Shown: piece by piece, positions 19,914-30,674 of the stretch
Layout: each line of letters opens with the position of its first letter
How positions within the stretch are numbered: the stretch's first letter is position 1
Assembly (NCBI GenBank): GCA_947359465.1
Contig: OX375874.1
Span: 103,543,441-103,607,440, forward strand
Direction of reading: 5' to 3'
Length of the DNA: 64,000 nt
DNA from: Metellina segmentata
Lineage: Eukaryota; Arthropoda; Arachnida; Araneae; Tetragnathidae
Program-made: the position numbers and the translations under genes
Notes under the pieces: generated by a model
What the model was told of the DNA's origin: nothing
Seen by the model: only the letters and a program-made list of their open reading frames with translations
The model's database searches: none

Positions 19914-22900
19914 TCACTAAACGATAGAGAAAAATAGAACAAAGCCGGCGTATATAATATTCTTCAAATAAGTGAGATTATTCTCACAACCTATCAGCTA
20001 TAAATAATTGAGATAGTCATTTTGTAATCCCATTCAATAAATATGTCCCAAATATACTATTGTTCTCACAACCTGCCTGTTACAAATTATTGAAATAGTC
20101 GATTTCTATTCCCATGCAATAACTGTCCCAAATATTTCGGTTGAATATTTTCAAAGCCTTTTCGGTAACTTCTGCATTGGAGCTGCGTGGAAGTGAAATT
20201 TCAAATTTTTTTTTTTGAAAATTGGTTACTTTGTAATTTTTTTGACCATCTTTCAACTCGATATCAATCTATTTACCAAATTTGAACCTAAGGAAGAGAG
20301 AACATGTGATGAACACACACATGATGCAAGACACGAAAATAAAAAGCAAAAGAGTGCTTTCATGAAATGTGATTGATATGCAGAAAGCTAGTTCTGGCTG
20401 GGAATGAATAAAGGGTTTCATTTTTGAACTAGAGGAAACATCTACGAATTAAAGTGCTAAGGACATCGTAGTATGTGATAAGCCACAAAAAATTTTCTCC
20501 GTAATAAAATTTGAAACAAAATCGAATATCTCGAATATTCCACGGGTCAGGAAAAACCTGAAATTGTCAGGGGAATATAATTGTGAGAGGAAATATAATT
20601 TTGTAAAAAAAGCCAGGGAAAATTATACGCTTTTTCGTCTACATCCTGGAAAATCTTCTCAATGACCTGGAAAATGATTGATCTTGGCATCTCAGACGCT
20701 TTGGAGAAAAGTAGCCTGTAAGATTCGTAGTTTCTTTTCACTTTATTTTAAGAATATAATTTTTCAACAGATTTTAAAAGAAACAGCTATTATTAGTATT
20801 TTGTTTCATCCACTGGCTTAAGTTGAAGAATTTCATGCTTGTGATACATCAAATAAGAAATTCATTTCGTCGAATATGTTGGATTATTCGAATAAGTTAT
20901 TTTAATGCAAAATTAAATGTGCTTTGTGTATTAATTTTTACAGTGCATAATTCTTAAATTGGTTTTTATTATGGGCTATTAAATGCTAAATTATTTCTTG
21001 GTTTTTCACCTTAAAAATGTCGTAAATTGCTTAAGTATGACATGGAATCTTGTAAAAATTTGTCTGGAAAACCTGGAAAAGTCAGATCATTTTATTTCTG
21101 AAATAGAATGGGAACCCTGTCAAATACAAATATTGACGACCAGCTACAGGCTCAAGATCAACAAGGCCGTCTTGATCATTCTCGAATTTGAGGAATATTT
21201 TCTCCAGAACCAGCAATTGGTGAGATGAATTTTCCAAGGGATAGTACAAGGAATTATCTGCATGAAAAAAACTGATCCGAAAACACTTTTGTGCGAATTA
21301 ACTGAATTCTTACTTGTATCCCTCAATAATTCTCCCAAGTTGACTGGACCCACCGTCATGGGGATTATTTTTGTGGAAGAAGCAGATTTTCAAATGATCA
21401 AGCACGTCTTCAAAAAATTTGGGACGCAGCCCAATCTTCTCTCCTGTTCTTTGTTCCAATCAAATGACCGAAATAATAAATAGTCAAAAAAAGCTTTTTA
21501 TTCAGGTGTATAACTATAACTATATTTATTGCCAAGAGATGGCAGCACATTTTTATTTTAATGCGATTGGAATAACCAGCCGGTCCTAAAACTAAAGTAA
21601 TCAGGACCGCTGTGTCGTGCTGTCGGGGACTTGGCACTCAAAATTGGTCAAAATATCGATTTAGGGATTTATCTGCAAATTATACTTTATAAACTGAATA
21701 ATGTTTGTTCAAAGTCTCAAACCACAACCCGAATTATAAGATAGCTAGTTTTCGGTTTTACTAACTCAACTATATAGATTTGGTTCATTTCTACCTCTCA
21801 CTTGTCCAAGAATTCGCCAATCTCTGTTAGTTAGATTATTTTATATGAGCCAGACTGAAAAAAATTAAAAAAAAAAAAAATTTACACATTAAATGTTTCT
21901 GATAAATTTTATCAATGGATATTCAAATAGGGTTTGATACTTCTATTAGGAATGAAAGAATTATTCTTTCAGGAAAATGTGATTTGCGTATAAATCATGC
22001 AAAAAAAACCCAAATGTTTCAACAATTGATTAGAAAAAAAGGAATTAGGATTTCCCTTATATAAAAACTCCTTTCTTCCACTTATTCTAAAATTAAGCTT
22101 TCTGCTGCCATCTATTGGATATTTTAAGAACGAAAAGAGAATTTACAATAAATCATACTTAATTAATTACTGAACTTCCATTTCGGACCCAGAGAATTAG
22201 ACAAAAATACCACACACTTTTACACAATTAAAACATTTAAAAAAAAGTCTATTTCTTAAATTTGTACAGTCCAAGCGAGGAAATTAAAGTTAAAAAGGAA
22301 ATGCAACAGTTGAGACGCTCTTACAGGCGCTTTTGATTTAAATATTGTAACTTTAGAGAATGGTCGATCTGCTAGTATATAGGAAATCTGTAAGAGGCTT
22401 TGAAGTTTTTAACGATTCTAACTTTGAATTTTCATAGCTTATAACCAACCTAAACTATAATAGAGAGATGTCTTTTTGGGAAACAAAGTGTATTTTTGTG
22501 AGCATGTAACTATTGGCATGTACGTGGGTATGGGGAAAATATTAAGTAACACACAAAGGAAATTGGACCAAGATGGAATAAATTAAATTCTCAACAAATC
22601 CAGTGATGGATCTTTTTGGTATTTATCATTAAATTAAAAACAATGTAAATTATTATAAGTTTATGATTGCAAAATGAAAAACGATTATAAATTTTTTTTT
22701 AAATCAAGAATTAAATTTTTACAGACACAAATGGTGCTTCTAACTTGAGGTCGATTATAGCGTCAGATTTTAATTGATGTTTTTACCAAAAGTATATTTT
22801 TTTCTTTTGGATAGGTCTTTACTGAAAATATCTATAAAAACACTAAATATCTATAAAAACACTAAATATCAAACATAAAACCACACTAAGAATAAATCTA

Positions 22901-23443
22901 ATACTATCCTTACGGAGCCTTCTTATTATATTGCTTTAGAAGAGAATTTAATTGCAAATATAAACCTATTTAAATGCTGTAAGAGTGAGTAGAGGGAAAA
23001 GAGAGAGAACAACAGAAAAGTATTGCATTTTAAAGTACAACTCGATCGTGTAATCAAAGGCACTCTTTTTTGATTTCTGCTTTTTTAAAGCCACACTGAA
23101 TTGACTTTAAAAATTAGCTTTGATGAGTAGAATCCACAAAACTAATAAAATTGTACAAAGGACTAATGATGGCCATTTCCGATTAACAATTAGGCATAAA
23201 TTTTTTTATTTCACATTTCATAGAATATTTAAGAGGACGATCTATATCTATTGTCGAATTCTGGGTGACCTGTTTAACAAATCAACGTAGTATTAAAGAA
23301 CGGAGAAAATATTTGCAGCTACAGATTGAAATAGAAATTTTAATACAACACTTCAGGTGTCTGGAAGATGAAGACCGAGAAAATTTAAAATTAGGATTAA
23401 AAATGCGAAAGAAGTAAAAAAAATATGCCTGTTTACCAGGGTT
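19914..23443. other. long stretch between two tRNA genes, no recognised gene
   Basis: About 3.5 kb of AT-rich DNA. Frames at 20983-21228 and 21262-21483 (plus) and 20547-20741 (minus) look protein-like in places (MTWNLVKICLENLEKS; CELTEFLLVSLNNSPKL) but match no family I know and may be decayed transposon code. A small direct repeat of ATCTATAAAAACACTAAAT occurs twice in tandem near 22830-22868. Confidence 0.5.
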
Positions 23444-23515
23444 GTACCCACCAGGTTTCGAACCTGGGACCTTCCGCGTGTTAGGCGGATGTGATAACCA
23501 CTACACCATGGGTAC
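23444..23515 (-). tRNA. tRNA-Val(AAC), second identical copy
   Basis: The 72 bases are the same as in the gene at 19842-19913, including the perfect acceptor stem and the AAC anticodon. The flanks differ, so the copies were not duplicated as a larger block recently. A run of eight T lies about 23 bases past the 3' end on the minus strand, a strong RNA polymerase III terminator. Confidence 0.94.
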
Positions 23516-24376
23516 CTGACATGTCGGGGATAAGAATTTGAACGATCCACGATAAAGTGCTTTGACAAACTTTAATTTTTCTCCTACTCCGAAGAAAAAC
23601 CGAATCACCCCCTTTATTTCGAGCACTATTCATAGTTGAGCTGATTCTAAGACATCATTCAATAAGGAATAACGTCCTCTAATTCAAATGCAAACAAATT
23701 GCAAAACTATAGGTCTTTATATCTAAATTTGCATAAATTTTTTTTTTATAACACCACGTTTTGATGTCTTAATCAATACTGCGTCGTTAAAGTAGTCTTT
23801 ATGAGTATTTTAATGACTTTACTACATTTCTATTCGGAGATATTCAATATTAAAATTGCAGTTAAGGTTCATCACATTGAAAATCGCCTATTCGAGGTTA
23901 ATAGTAGTTAAATCTTACCGAATTTCAAATTAGAACATTATCTCAAATGTGTTTGTCAGCGCGTGCAAACGACTCAAGAATTTTTATCTGAGGTTTGTCA
24001 TAAGTTTTTTTAACTTTTGATTGCCACCTACTATTGCCGTAATGAGGAAAACTTAATGTAACGCAAAAACTAATCCTTGGAATGAAATGAGATTTTGCAT
24101 GGTCATATTAGGTCATATAAGAAGTCATTTTGAATCGATTCTCATCAAAATGTAGTAGGATTCCATTTCATAAGTTTTCAAACATTAGTTTCATTATTAT
24201 TATTGCATACTAAAATTTAAAAAAATAAAATAAAACATCAGGTGTCTTGTTTGGGTTCTTTAATTAACAGTAATATCGTACAAAAGATCAGCGCTAAAGA
24301 AATATTATTTAGGAAGATATTCACAAAAGTCCAAAAAACGGATTTAGGAGTTCCAATATTTCTGTATTCATAACTT
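23516..24376. other. no recognised gene
   Basis: AT-rich sequence without coding resemblance. Confidence 0.55.
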
Positions 24377-24387
24377 CGAAACGGTAA

Positions 24388-24700
24388 TTTTTAGTTAACG
24401 TCGTACTAGAGCAACACAACGGGCTATTGACGACGGTCCGAGATCAGTCCCTTAAGGGAAAGATCTGAGGACAACACCTCGTAATTTTGAACCACGGTCA
24501 GATGACGAAGCAACACTTGAGCTGGCACCCCACTCTCCAAACTTCCACGCCAACCCAACGTGAGGACTTTCGGCCACGACAGATTTAAGGTGCACCAGCC
24601 GCCTCTACACCATACGCTTACAAACATCCATGCCCGAACCCGGATTTGAACCAGGAACCTTCCGATCTAGAGGCTAACACCTTAACCACTATACCGGTAA
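24388..24700 (-). mobile_element. SINE-A copy with 11 bp target duplication
   Basis: tRNA-headed SINE. The head lies at the high-coordinate end with box A TATAGTGGTTAAGGTG and box B GGTTCAAATCC. The body has the blocks CCGCCTCTACACCATACG, CACGTTGGGTTGGCGTGG, CGTCATCTGACCGTGG and CGACGTTAACTAAAA (given in either orientation). The target duplication CGAAACGGTAA occurs at 24377-24387 and 24701-24711. It is a good reference copy for the family. Confidence 0.92.
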
Positions 24701-25065
24701 CGAAACGGTAAGACCTAATGCCATAAAATTGGGAATATGAAGTTAAATTTTGTATAGATTCGAAATTGTGTGTCGAAATAAGGGTTTTCCCATTGTAAAT
24801 TATGAAGGTGGTGCTAAATTTAATATAAGTACCCTTAAGCAAATTTTACGCATTTGAATTTATAGAAGACTTTTAGATTCCTGTCAAACGCCATATTTGT
24901 TTGAAAAAGGAAGTGCTTAACCGGTTTACTATGTAAGGATGAAGATTACTGAACTCTCTGTTCGTGTGCTAAATATATGACATTATTTTAACAACAGGAA
25001 TACAGTATCTCAGTGAATCTATTTTCAATGGCACATCTGCTAATTAATTGGGTAATGTTAATGTT

Positions 25066-25394
25066 AATGGTAATTTTAGTTAACGTCGTACTAGAGCAAC
25101 ACAACGGGCTATTGACGACGGTCCGGAATCAGTCCCTTAAGGGAAAGATTCGAGGACAACACCTCGTAATTTTGAACCACGGTCAGATGACGAAGCAACA
25201 CCTGAGCTGGCACCCCACTCTCCAAACTTCCACGCCAACCCAACGTGAGGACTTTCAGCCACGACAGATTTAAGGTGCACCAGCCGCCTCTACACCATAC
25301 GCTTATAAACATAAATGCCCGGACCCGGATTCGAACCAGAAACCTTCTGATCTAGAGGCTAACACCTTAACCACTATACAGGTTGGTCGGCTGT
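25066..25394 (-). mobile_element. SINE-A copy
   Basis: Full-length copy with the head ending CAGGTTGGTCGGC at 25394. It directly abuts a second, opposite-facing head fragment. Confidence 0.88.
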
Positions 25395-25465
25395 CTAGAT
25401 CGTAAGGTTCCTGGTTTGAATCCGGGTCCGTGCATGGATGTTTATAAGCGTTTGGTGTAGAGGAA
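25395..25465 (+). mobile_element. SINE-A head fragment in head-to-head arrangement
   Basis: A partial tRNA-like head lacking box A but keeping box B (GGTTTGAATCC) and the GTGCATGGATG...GGTGTAGAGG junction. It is fused to the inverted body of the next copy, so the three pieces form a rearranged cluster. Confidence 0.8.
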
Positions 25466-25627
25466 TACACCACGTAATTTTTAACCACGGTCAGATGACG
25501 AAGCAACACCTGAGCTGGCACCCCACTCTCCAAACTTCCACACCAACCCAACGTGAACTTTCAGGCACGATAGATTTAAGCAGCACCAGCCGCCTCTACA
25601 CCATACGCTCACAAACATCCATACACT

Positions 25628-26561
25628 CGCTTCATCTGTATAATATTCACACTTTTTACATCACAACATTAAATACACCACCACATAACATTCTCATAAA
25701 ATATTTATTTCACCTTCATTTAAATCCTATTTATAAACGCCGACAAACCGGTATAGTGGTTAAGGTGTTAGCCTCTAGATAGGAAGGTTCCTGGTTCGAA
25801 TCCGGGTTCGGGCATGCATGTTTGTAAACGTATGGTGTAGAGGCGGCTGGTGCACCTTAAATCTGTAGTGGCCGAAAGTCCTCACGTTAGGTTGGCGTGG
25901 AAGTTTGGAGAGTGGGGTGCCAGCTCAGGTGTTGCTTCGTCATCTGACCGTGGTTCAAAATTACGAGGTGTTGTCCTCGGATCTTTCCCTTAAGGGACTG
26001 ATCCCGGACCGTCGTCAATAGCCCGATGTGTTGCTCCAGTACGACGTTAACTAAAAATTACCATTACCTATTTATAAACATCAAATAATTATCACCTTTT
26101 AAAAAGAATATATTATTTTAATTCAACTCTTGATGTTTGTATTTCTTCTTTTTGTACTGTAACGTCTTTTTGTTTTGTGTTTGTGTTGCGTTTTATGTTT
26201 TGTGTTTGTTTGTGTTTCTTGTTCTGCGTTTAAGTTACATTTCCCGGTGTGCCACCGATGTATCAAATGTAATTTTAACGGTGTGCCACCGGTTTTGCTT
26301 TCTTGGTTTCCCGGGACTCCGGATGAGTATTGTAATTTTTAACATAAGGCTGGAATGTTACCGAACCATTATAATTCTCCCTTGGAAATAAAACAACCAC
26401 AAATATAATATTTAAAGAAAGGAAAAAAAATGATCGATCAGCCGGCGTGGGTCCTCCTGGGACCCCTTTGTGCTGTGGAAGTCGCCCCCACCCTTTCCCC
26501 CTGGACCACAAATACAATCTAAACCTAACGGTAAGTGGGTCCAGGGAGGGTCTAAAAAAAA
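25628..26561 (+). mobile_element. 5'-truncated LINE 3' UTR, itself hit by SINE-A
   Basis: The sequence from GCTTCATCTGTATAATATTC to GGAGGGTCT(A)n matches the tail of the LINE at 53968-60420 (its 59833-60420). It ends in an A run and is flanked by a 13 bp target duplication. A SINE-A at 25739-26066 interrupts it. No coding sequence remains. Confidence 0.85.
25739..26066 (+). mobile_element. SINE-A copy with 13 bp target duplication
   Basis: Full-length, head first (GCCGACAAACCGGTATAGTG, box B GGTTCGAATCC), ending in ATTACC repeats. Target duplication CCTATTTATAAAC at 25726-25738 and 26067-26079. It is nested in the truncated LINE, so it is the youngest of this cluster. Confidence 0.93.
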
Positions 26562-26734
26562 ACATCCATACACTGACCGGGATTTGAACCAAGAACCTTC
26601 CGATCTAGAGGCTAACACCTTAACCACCAAACAAGTTGGGCGGATGACAATACTCAAAGAGCCCATTCATTGGTCAGCCGTAGAAACCATCCATACAGCC
26701 CCCCCACCTCCAATGCAAAAGGGTAAGAAATTTT

Positions 26735-26850
26735 GGCAATTTGCAACTAACGTCGTACTTGAGAAACGTAATAGGCTATTGAGAATGGTCCGGGATCAAT
26801 CCCCCAAGGGATCGGTTTGGATCCGAGGACAACACCTCGGGAAGAAAATC
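26735..26850 (-). mobile_element. diverged partial SINE-A
   Basis: Retains AACGTCGTACTTGAG, GGCTATTGA and GAGGACAACACCTCG from the SINE 3' half, with many substitutions. Confidence 0.7.
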
Positions 26851-27059
26851 TTGGAATTTCGCCCTTCTACAAAGCAAGCGTATCAGAGATTGGGATTTCG
26901 TTGATAGGCTGCAAGCTCCGTGTGTAGGATATTTTATCTCTGTACACTGTAAATACTTAAGTTTTTCGACTTAATTCTATCACCAATGTTTGTAAACTTA
27001 AAAACATATCAAGAGATAATTTGCAAGGAGGAGCCTCCATATTTCTACTTCCTAGGGGG

Positions 27060-27300
27060 CCTCCACAGAGTTGATGCGGCACTGACCCTAAGGGAATGAT
27101 CCTAGGATAACCCCACGTAATTTTGAACCCCCATCAGATGACGAGATTAACATCTGAGCTGGCATCCTAGTCTCAAAACACCAAAGGGAGGACTTTTAAG
27201 ACCACGCCAGTTTTAACGTGCATCAACTCCCGTGTACACGACGTTGTTCTGCTGGACTAGTTTCAAACTCACAACCCTGCGGTCGTTAATAAGTTCCTCT
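27060..27300 (-). mobile_element. old, diverged SINE with the shared body
   Basis: Blocks ACGTAATTTTGAAC, CATCAGATGACGAG, ATCTGAGCTGGCATCC and a head-like AGTTTCAAACTCACAACC are recognisable. The body is that of SINE-A, while the head region resembles the second head type at 31946. Confidence 0.6.
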
Positions 27301-27410
27301 TTCAACTTGACTTACCGCGACCCACTACATTTTAAGATAATCTCGATTTACGCTACCCTACAACAATGGACCGGGCAGCAAGATGTAATGCTATCAGTGA
27401 AATACATTCT

Positions 27411-28165
27411 TTAATAGGCGGATGGTCCCACATGTGCTGCAATTACACTAGCAACCCTTCTGGGCATACTTTCAACAAGGTTTCGATACACAGCTATGGG
27501 TATTTGTGTCCATTCCTGCTGCAAGAATGTCGCCCGCTCAGCTAAAGATTTCGGACGTCGTTCCCTGGTCCGTAAACGTCGCTCTAACTCGTACCACCAA
27601 TGTTCTGTGGGGTTTAGGTCGGGGCTCTGAGCAGGCCAGGAAAGACGTTTTACATCCATATCTTGATACCACTGCTTGACGGTGGCTGCAGAATCTATGA
27701 AGAAAACATTTCCGGCTCAAAACGGACCTAAAGTTGACTGATAACATTGAGCCGGACAACATATCTTCAGCGCACACAATTCCGGGGTCGACCACGTCCA
27801 CGCCCTATCATGTTCACCCTGGACAGATAAGGGCTTTTCGGACGGCGTGTCACCAGGCCCACTTCTCCATTATCTCATTAGAGGCTTTCCCTAGCTTCGG
27901 CTAATCCGCTGTGGGTTTTCAGTAACTCGGTACGGAGGGGTCTGCTTCCATTCGAAGGAAGGAAGGACGGTGGCTGCAACATGACATGGAGCATTGTCGT
28001 TCTGGATGTAACATTCGTCCATTCCATAAAATTGCCTGAGTGTAGGAAGTACCTGATTGTCCCAAATGTTCATGTAGGCGTCGGCGTTCAATTGACCAGG
28101 AACAACATGCAAATGTCCCAGGCCATACCACGAAAAACATGAGAACATAAATCCAGACATTTGTC
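27411..28165 (-). pseudogene. Tc1-like transposase, interrupted
   Basis: The minus strand encodes the middle of a Tc1 transposase (FSWYGLGHL, LPTLRQFYG, QNDNAPCHVAATV with the second catalytic Asp). After an insertion comes the C-terminal part (WPAQSPDLNPTEHWWYELERRL with the third catalytic acidic region, then VESMPRRVASVIAAHVG). The N-terminal paired-like DNA-binding domain is missing. A 276 bp insert at 27690-27965, flanked by a 12 bp direct repeat, splits the two halves exactly between residues that are adjacent in the family. No terminal repeats were identified. Confidence 0.88.
27690..27965. mobile_element. unclassified 276 bp insertion with 12 bp target duplication
   Basis: GACGGTGGCTGC occurs at 27678-27689 and 27966-27977, flanking the insert inside the Tc1 transposase. 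The insert is GC-richer than its surroundings, has no TIRs I can see and no tail I can recognise, and is unrelated to SINE-A. A 12 bp duplication fits LINE-driven retrotransposition of a short RNA. Confidence 0.7.
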
Positions 28166-28527
28166 TGGAATTATTTTCGACGACTTTTGACTGTAGTCAA
28201 AATACAAGTGGGTCCTTGCAAGTTTTGACTACAACACCAAATGTGTTGAGCACTCACCCTTCTCACTACATAATAAAAGCAAGATTGGAAACATAAATTT
28301 AGAACATTTTTAGATTTCATAGTAACGAATTCCGTTTGTTATATTCAGATTTAGTTCGTAACTATCTTACTATAGCATGTTAACCATGCATTGCAAGTAG
28401 CCAACTTAACAAACGAATTTTCACTTCAACGATTAGCTGCACAAATCTAAACTTTCAGCAAAAGGGCCTTTAATTTTTGAATTCACTAGATATTAATCAA
28501 CGAAAATATCCATCTTGTTTCACTTCA
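28166..28527. other. no recognised gene
   Basis: Probably the upstream part of the Tc1 relic and AT-rich flank. No motif was found. Confidence 0.5.
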
Positions 28528-29193
28528 CATGTGGACTAGGACGGCGAGCCCGTGACCGTTCTTTTCGTGTCCTTACCAACACTGGAAACATTAAAAAGAA
28601 AAAGCAATTTTAAGAATAAGTCCCACCATGTCGCAAATTCGCATGAAATTCGGACTGTGCGAGGTATATCTAACGATCTGGTTTAAAATTCTCCGCAGAT
28701 TTCAAATCTGTTGAAATTTTTACTCTTTAACGCAGGGCTCGAAATACCCGGGTGCACAGGTGCACTGTGCACATGAAAATATAATTGTGCACCTCTTTTT
28801 TCCCCACTAGGTGCACACAGTGCACCTAATTTAAAAACTTAGGTGCATAAGGTGCACCTGTATTAAAAAATCTATTTCGAGGCCTGCTTTAACGATCCGG
28901 GGACTTCAATCGGTTTCTTTTAAAACGTGACGTCATAACTTGGCGCAATTCCAAATGACGAAAAATACAAAATCCTTTGTTTTCTTCAATCGAGGAGCTG
29001 TGACATCAGCACCGCGGAAAGAATAAATGCAGGGGAAAAACTAATAAATATATTTTAAAATGTTCTAGATTAAATTTTAAAATTCGGGTGCGACATAAAA
29101 TTCACAAAAAATTAAAACTACCTGTATGCCAATTTATATTATTGATTAGTCAGGACACTTACAGAGATACAGACTTCCTTTTATAATAGTAGA
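28528..29193 (-). mobile_element. Helentron-like non-autonomous element, second copy
   Basis: On the minus strand it starts TCTACTATTATAAAAGGAAG (29193 inward) and ends with a GTCACGGGCTCGCCGTCCTAG motif near 28528. Interior blocks (CTCCGCAGATTTCAAATCTG; ACGAAAAGAACGGTCACGG) match the 9510-10096 copy. A hAT MITE interrupts it at 28733-28886. Confidence 0.5.
28733..28886. mobile_element. 154 bp hAT-type MITE with 8 bp target duplication
   Basis: The termini are CAGGGCTCGAAATA and, inverted, CAGGCCTCGAAATA. The 8 bp CTTTAACG is duplicated at 28725-28732 and 28887-28894. The inside is built from GTGCACC/GGTGCAC motifs that can pair. CAG ends with 8 bp duplications define hAT elements. Confidence 0.92.
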
Positions 29194-29250
29194 AATGTAA
29201 GGCATTTTAAGTTTTCGTAAGTACCCTGAAATTCAGGGTTATTCATATGA

Positions 29251-29578
29251 CAATGGCAATTTTTAGTTAACGTCGTACTAGAGCAACACAACGGGCTATT
29301 GACGACGGTCCGGGATCAGTCCCTTCAGGAAAAGATCCGAGGATAACACCTCGTAATTTTGAACCACGGTCAGATGACGAAGCGACACCTGAGCTGGCAC
29401 CCCACTCTCCAAACTTCCACGCCAAGCCAACGTGAGGACTTTCGGCCACGACAGATTTAAGGTGCACCAGCCGCCTCTACACCATACGTTTACAAACATC
29501 CATGCCCGAACCCGGATTCGAACCAGGAACCTTCCGATCTAGAGGCTAACACCTTAACCACTATACCGGTTGGTCGGC
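29251..29578 (-). mobile_element. SINE-A copy with 14 bp target duplication
   Basis: Full length, with box A and box B intact. Target duplication GGTTATTCATATGA at 29237-29250 and 29579-29592. Confidence 0.93.
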
Positions 29579-29739
29579 GGTTATTCATATGAATTATCCG
29601 ATTTCAAAATTCCATATTTTCAAAAATAAACGATACAAATTGATAAGTAATACATGAATACAAAGGGAAAATATGGAAGTTTTGTATTGTGAATTATAGA
29701 TGGTGAAAAAACTTGTAATTCACTCTAGACTGAATGAAT

Positions 29740-30065
29740 TGGTAATTTCAGTTAACGTCGTACTAGAGCAACACAACGGGCTACTGACAACGGTCCGGGA
29801 TCAGTCCCTTAAGGGAAAGAACCGAGGAACACCTCGTAATTTTGAACCACGGTCAGATGACGATGCAACACCTGAGCTGGCACCCCACTCTCCAAACTTC
29901 CACGCTAACCCAACCCAACGTGAGGCCTTTCGGCTACGACAGATTTAAGGTGCACCAGCCGCCTCTAAACCACACGCTTACAAACATCCATGCTCGGACC
30001 CGGATTCAAACCAGGAACCTTCCGATCTAGAGGCTAACACCTTAACCACTATACCGGTTGGTCGG
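29740..30065 (-). mobile_element. SINE-A copy
   Basis: Full length with small indels. The head ends at GGTTGGTCGGC near 30065. The sequence beyond the head (GGACCAAATGACATTATGTT) resembles that beyond the head at 53968. Confidence 0.9.
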
Positions 30066-30069
30066 CATG

Positions 30070-30310
30070 GACCAAATGACATTATGTTACCCAGCTGGCC
30101 ACCTAGCTCACTTGATACGACCCTATGCGATTTCCTCCTTTGAGGGTTTGTGAAAGTTAAAATTTATGTGAACTTAAACAACGGATTTCTGCTGCTGTAC
30201 AATCAATTACCCCTGACACTTCTACGTGTTTGGCAGGAATTTACACACAGTCTTGACATACGTGTAACTAAAGTTATATCGGACACTTGTAAAAAAAACT
30301 TCCATATTTT
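30070..30310 (+). pseudogene. mariner-like transposase C-terminal fragment
   Basis: CDFLL...GFVKVKIYVNLNN followed by LLRVWQEFTHSLDIRVTKV resembles the end of a Tc1/mariner-type DDE transposase (PCDFFLWG-x-VKD-x-VY ... RVWQE-x-x-RLD-x-CRVT). A frame change lies near 30150. No termini were found. Confidence 0.6.
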
Positions 30311-30440
30311 TCCTTTGCATTCATGCATTACTTATCATTCTGTGTCGTTTATTTATGAAAATATAGAAATCGGATGATTCCTTTTTTTGTACCCTTTAAT
30401 TTTGAAAAAAAAGATCAAACACGCATTTTTTTACTAGGAT

Positions 30441-30446
30441 TTTATT
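30441..30446 (-). promoter_or_regulatory. candidate poly(A) signal
   Basis: AATAAA on the minus strand, about 230 bases past the stop of the membrane protein frame at 30675-31214. Confidence 0.4.
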
Positions 30447-30674
30447 TGTAAGCATAACACTTTAAAATGAGTACATAATATAGTTTAATAACACTTTTCA
30501 AGACTTCATTCGTAATATGCACGAGATAATTCCTTTGTCCGAACATAGTATTGGGAAGCAATATTTGTCTCTTTTCTCGTTTCTAAATTACGATCTCTAA
30601 AAGAACACGTAAAAATTCAGCTACTAAAAGATAGCTTTGAAATTCAATTTAAAAACTCGATTTCGTACTCACTG

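Larger units (their letters stand above)
25466..26650 (-). mobile_element. SINE-A copy split by a truncated LINE insertion
   Basis: The SINE body is at 25466-25614 and its tRNA head at 26575-26650. Between them lies a LINE 3' end (25628-26561). The 13 bp ACATCCATACACT is duplicated at both junctions (25615-25627 and 26562-26574), proving insertion by target-primed reverse transcription into a pre-existing SINE. Confidence 0.88.

Noticed and set aside
24601..24706. tRNA gene-like sequence (box A/B) at many SINE heads
   Set aside because: The anticodon stem does not pair and the acceptor stem is missing, so these are SINE promoters, not tRNA genes.
26275..26592. 105-codon minus frame, partly matched at 60100-60654
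   Set aside because: The two copies of the LINE 3' UTR keep the similarity in DNA but not in one reading frame.
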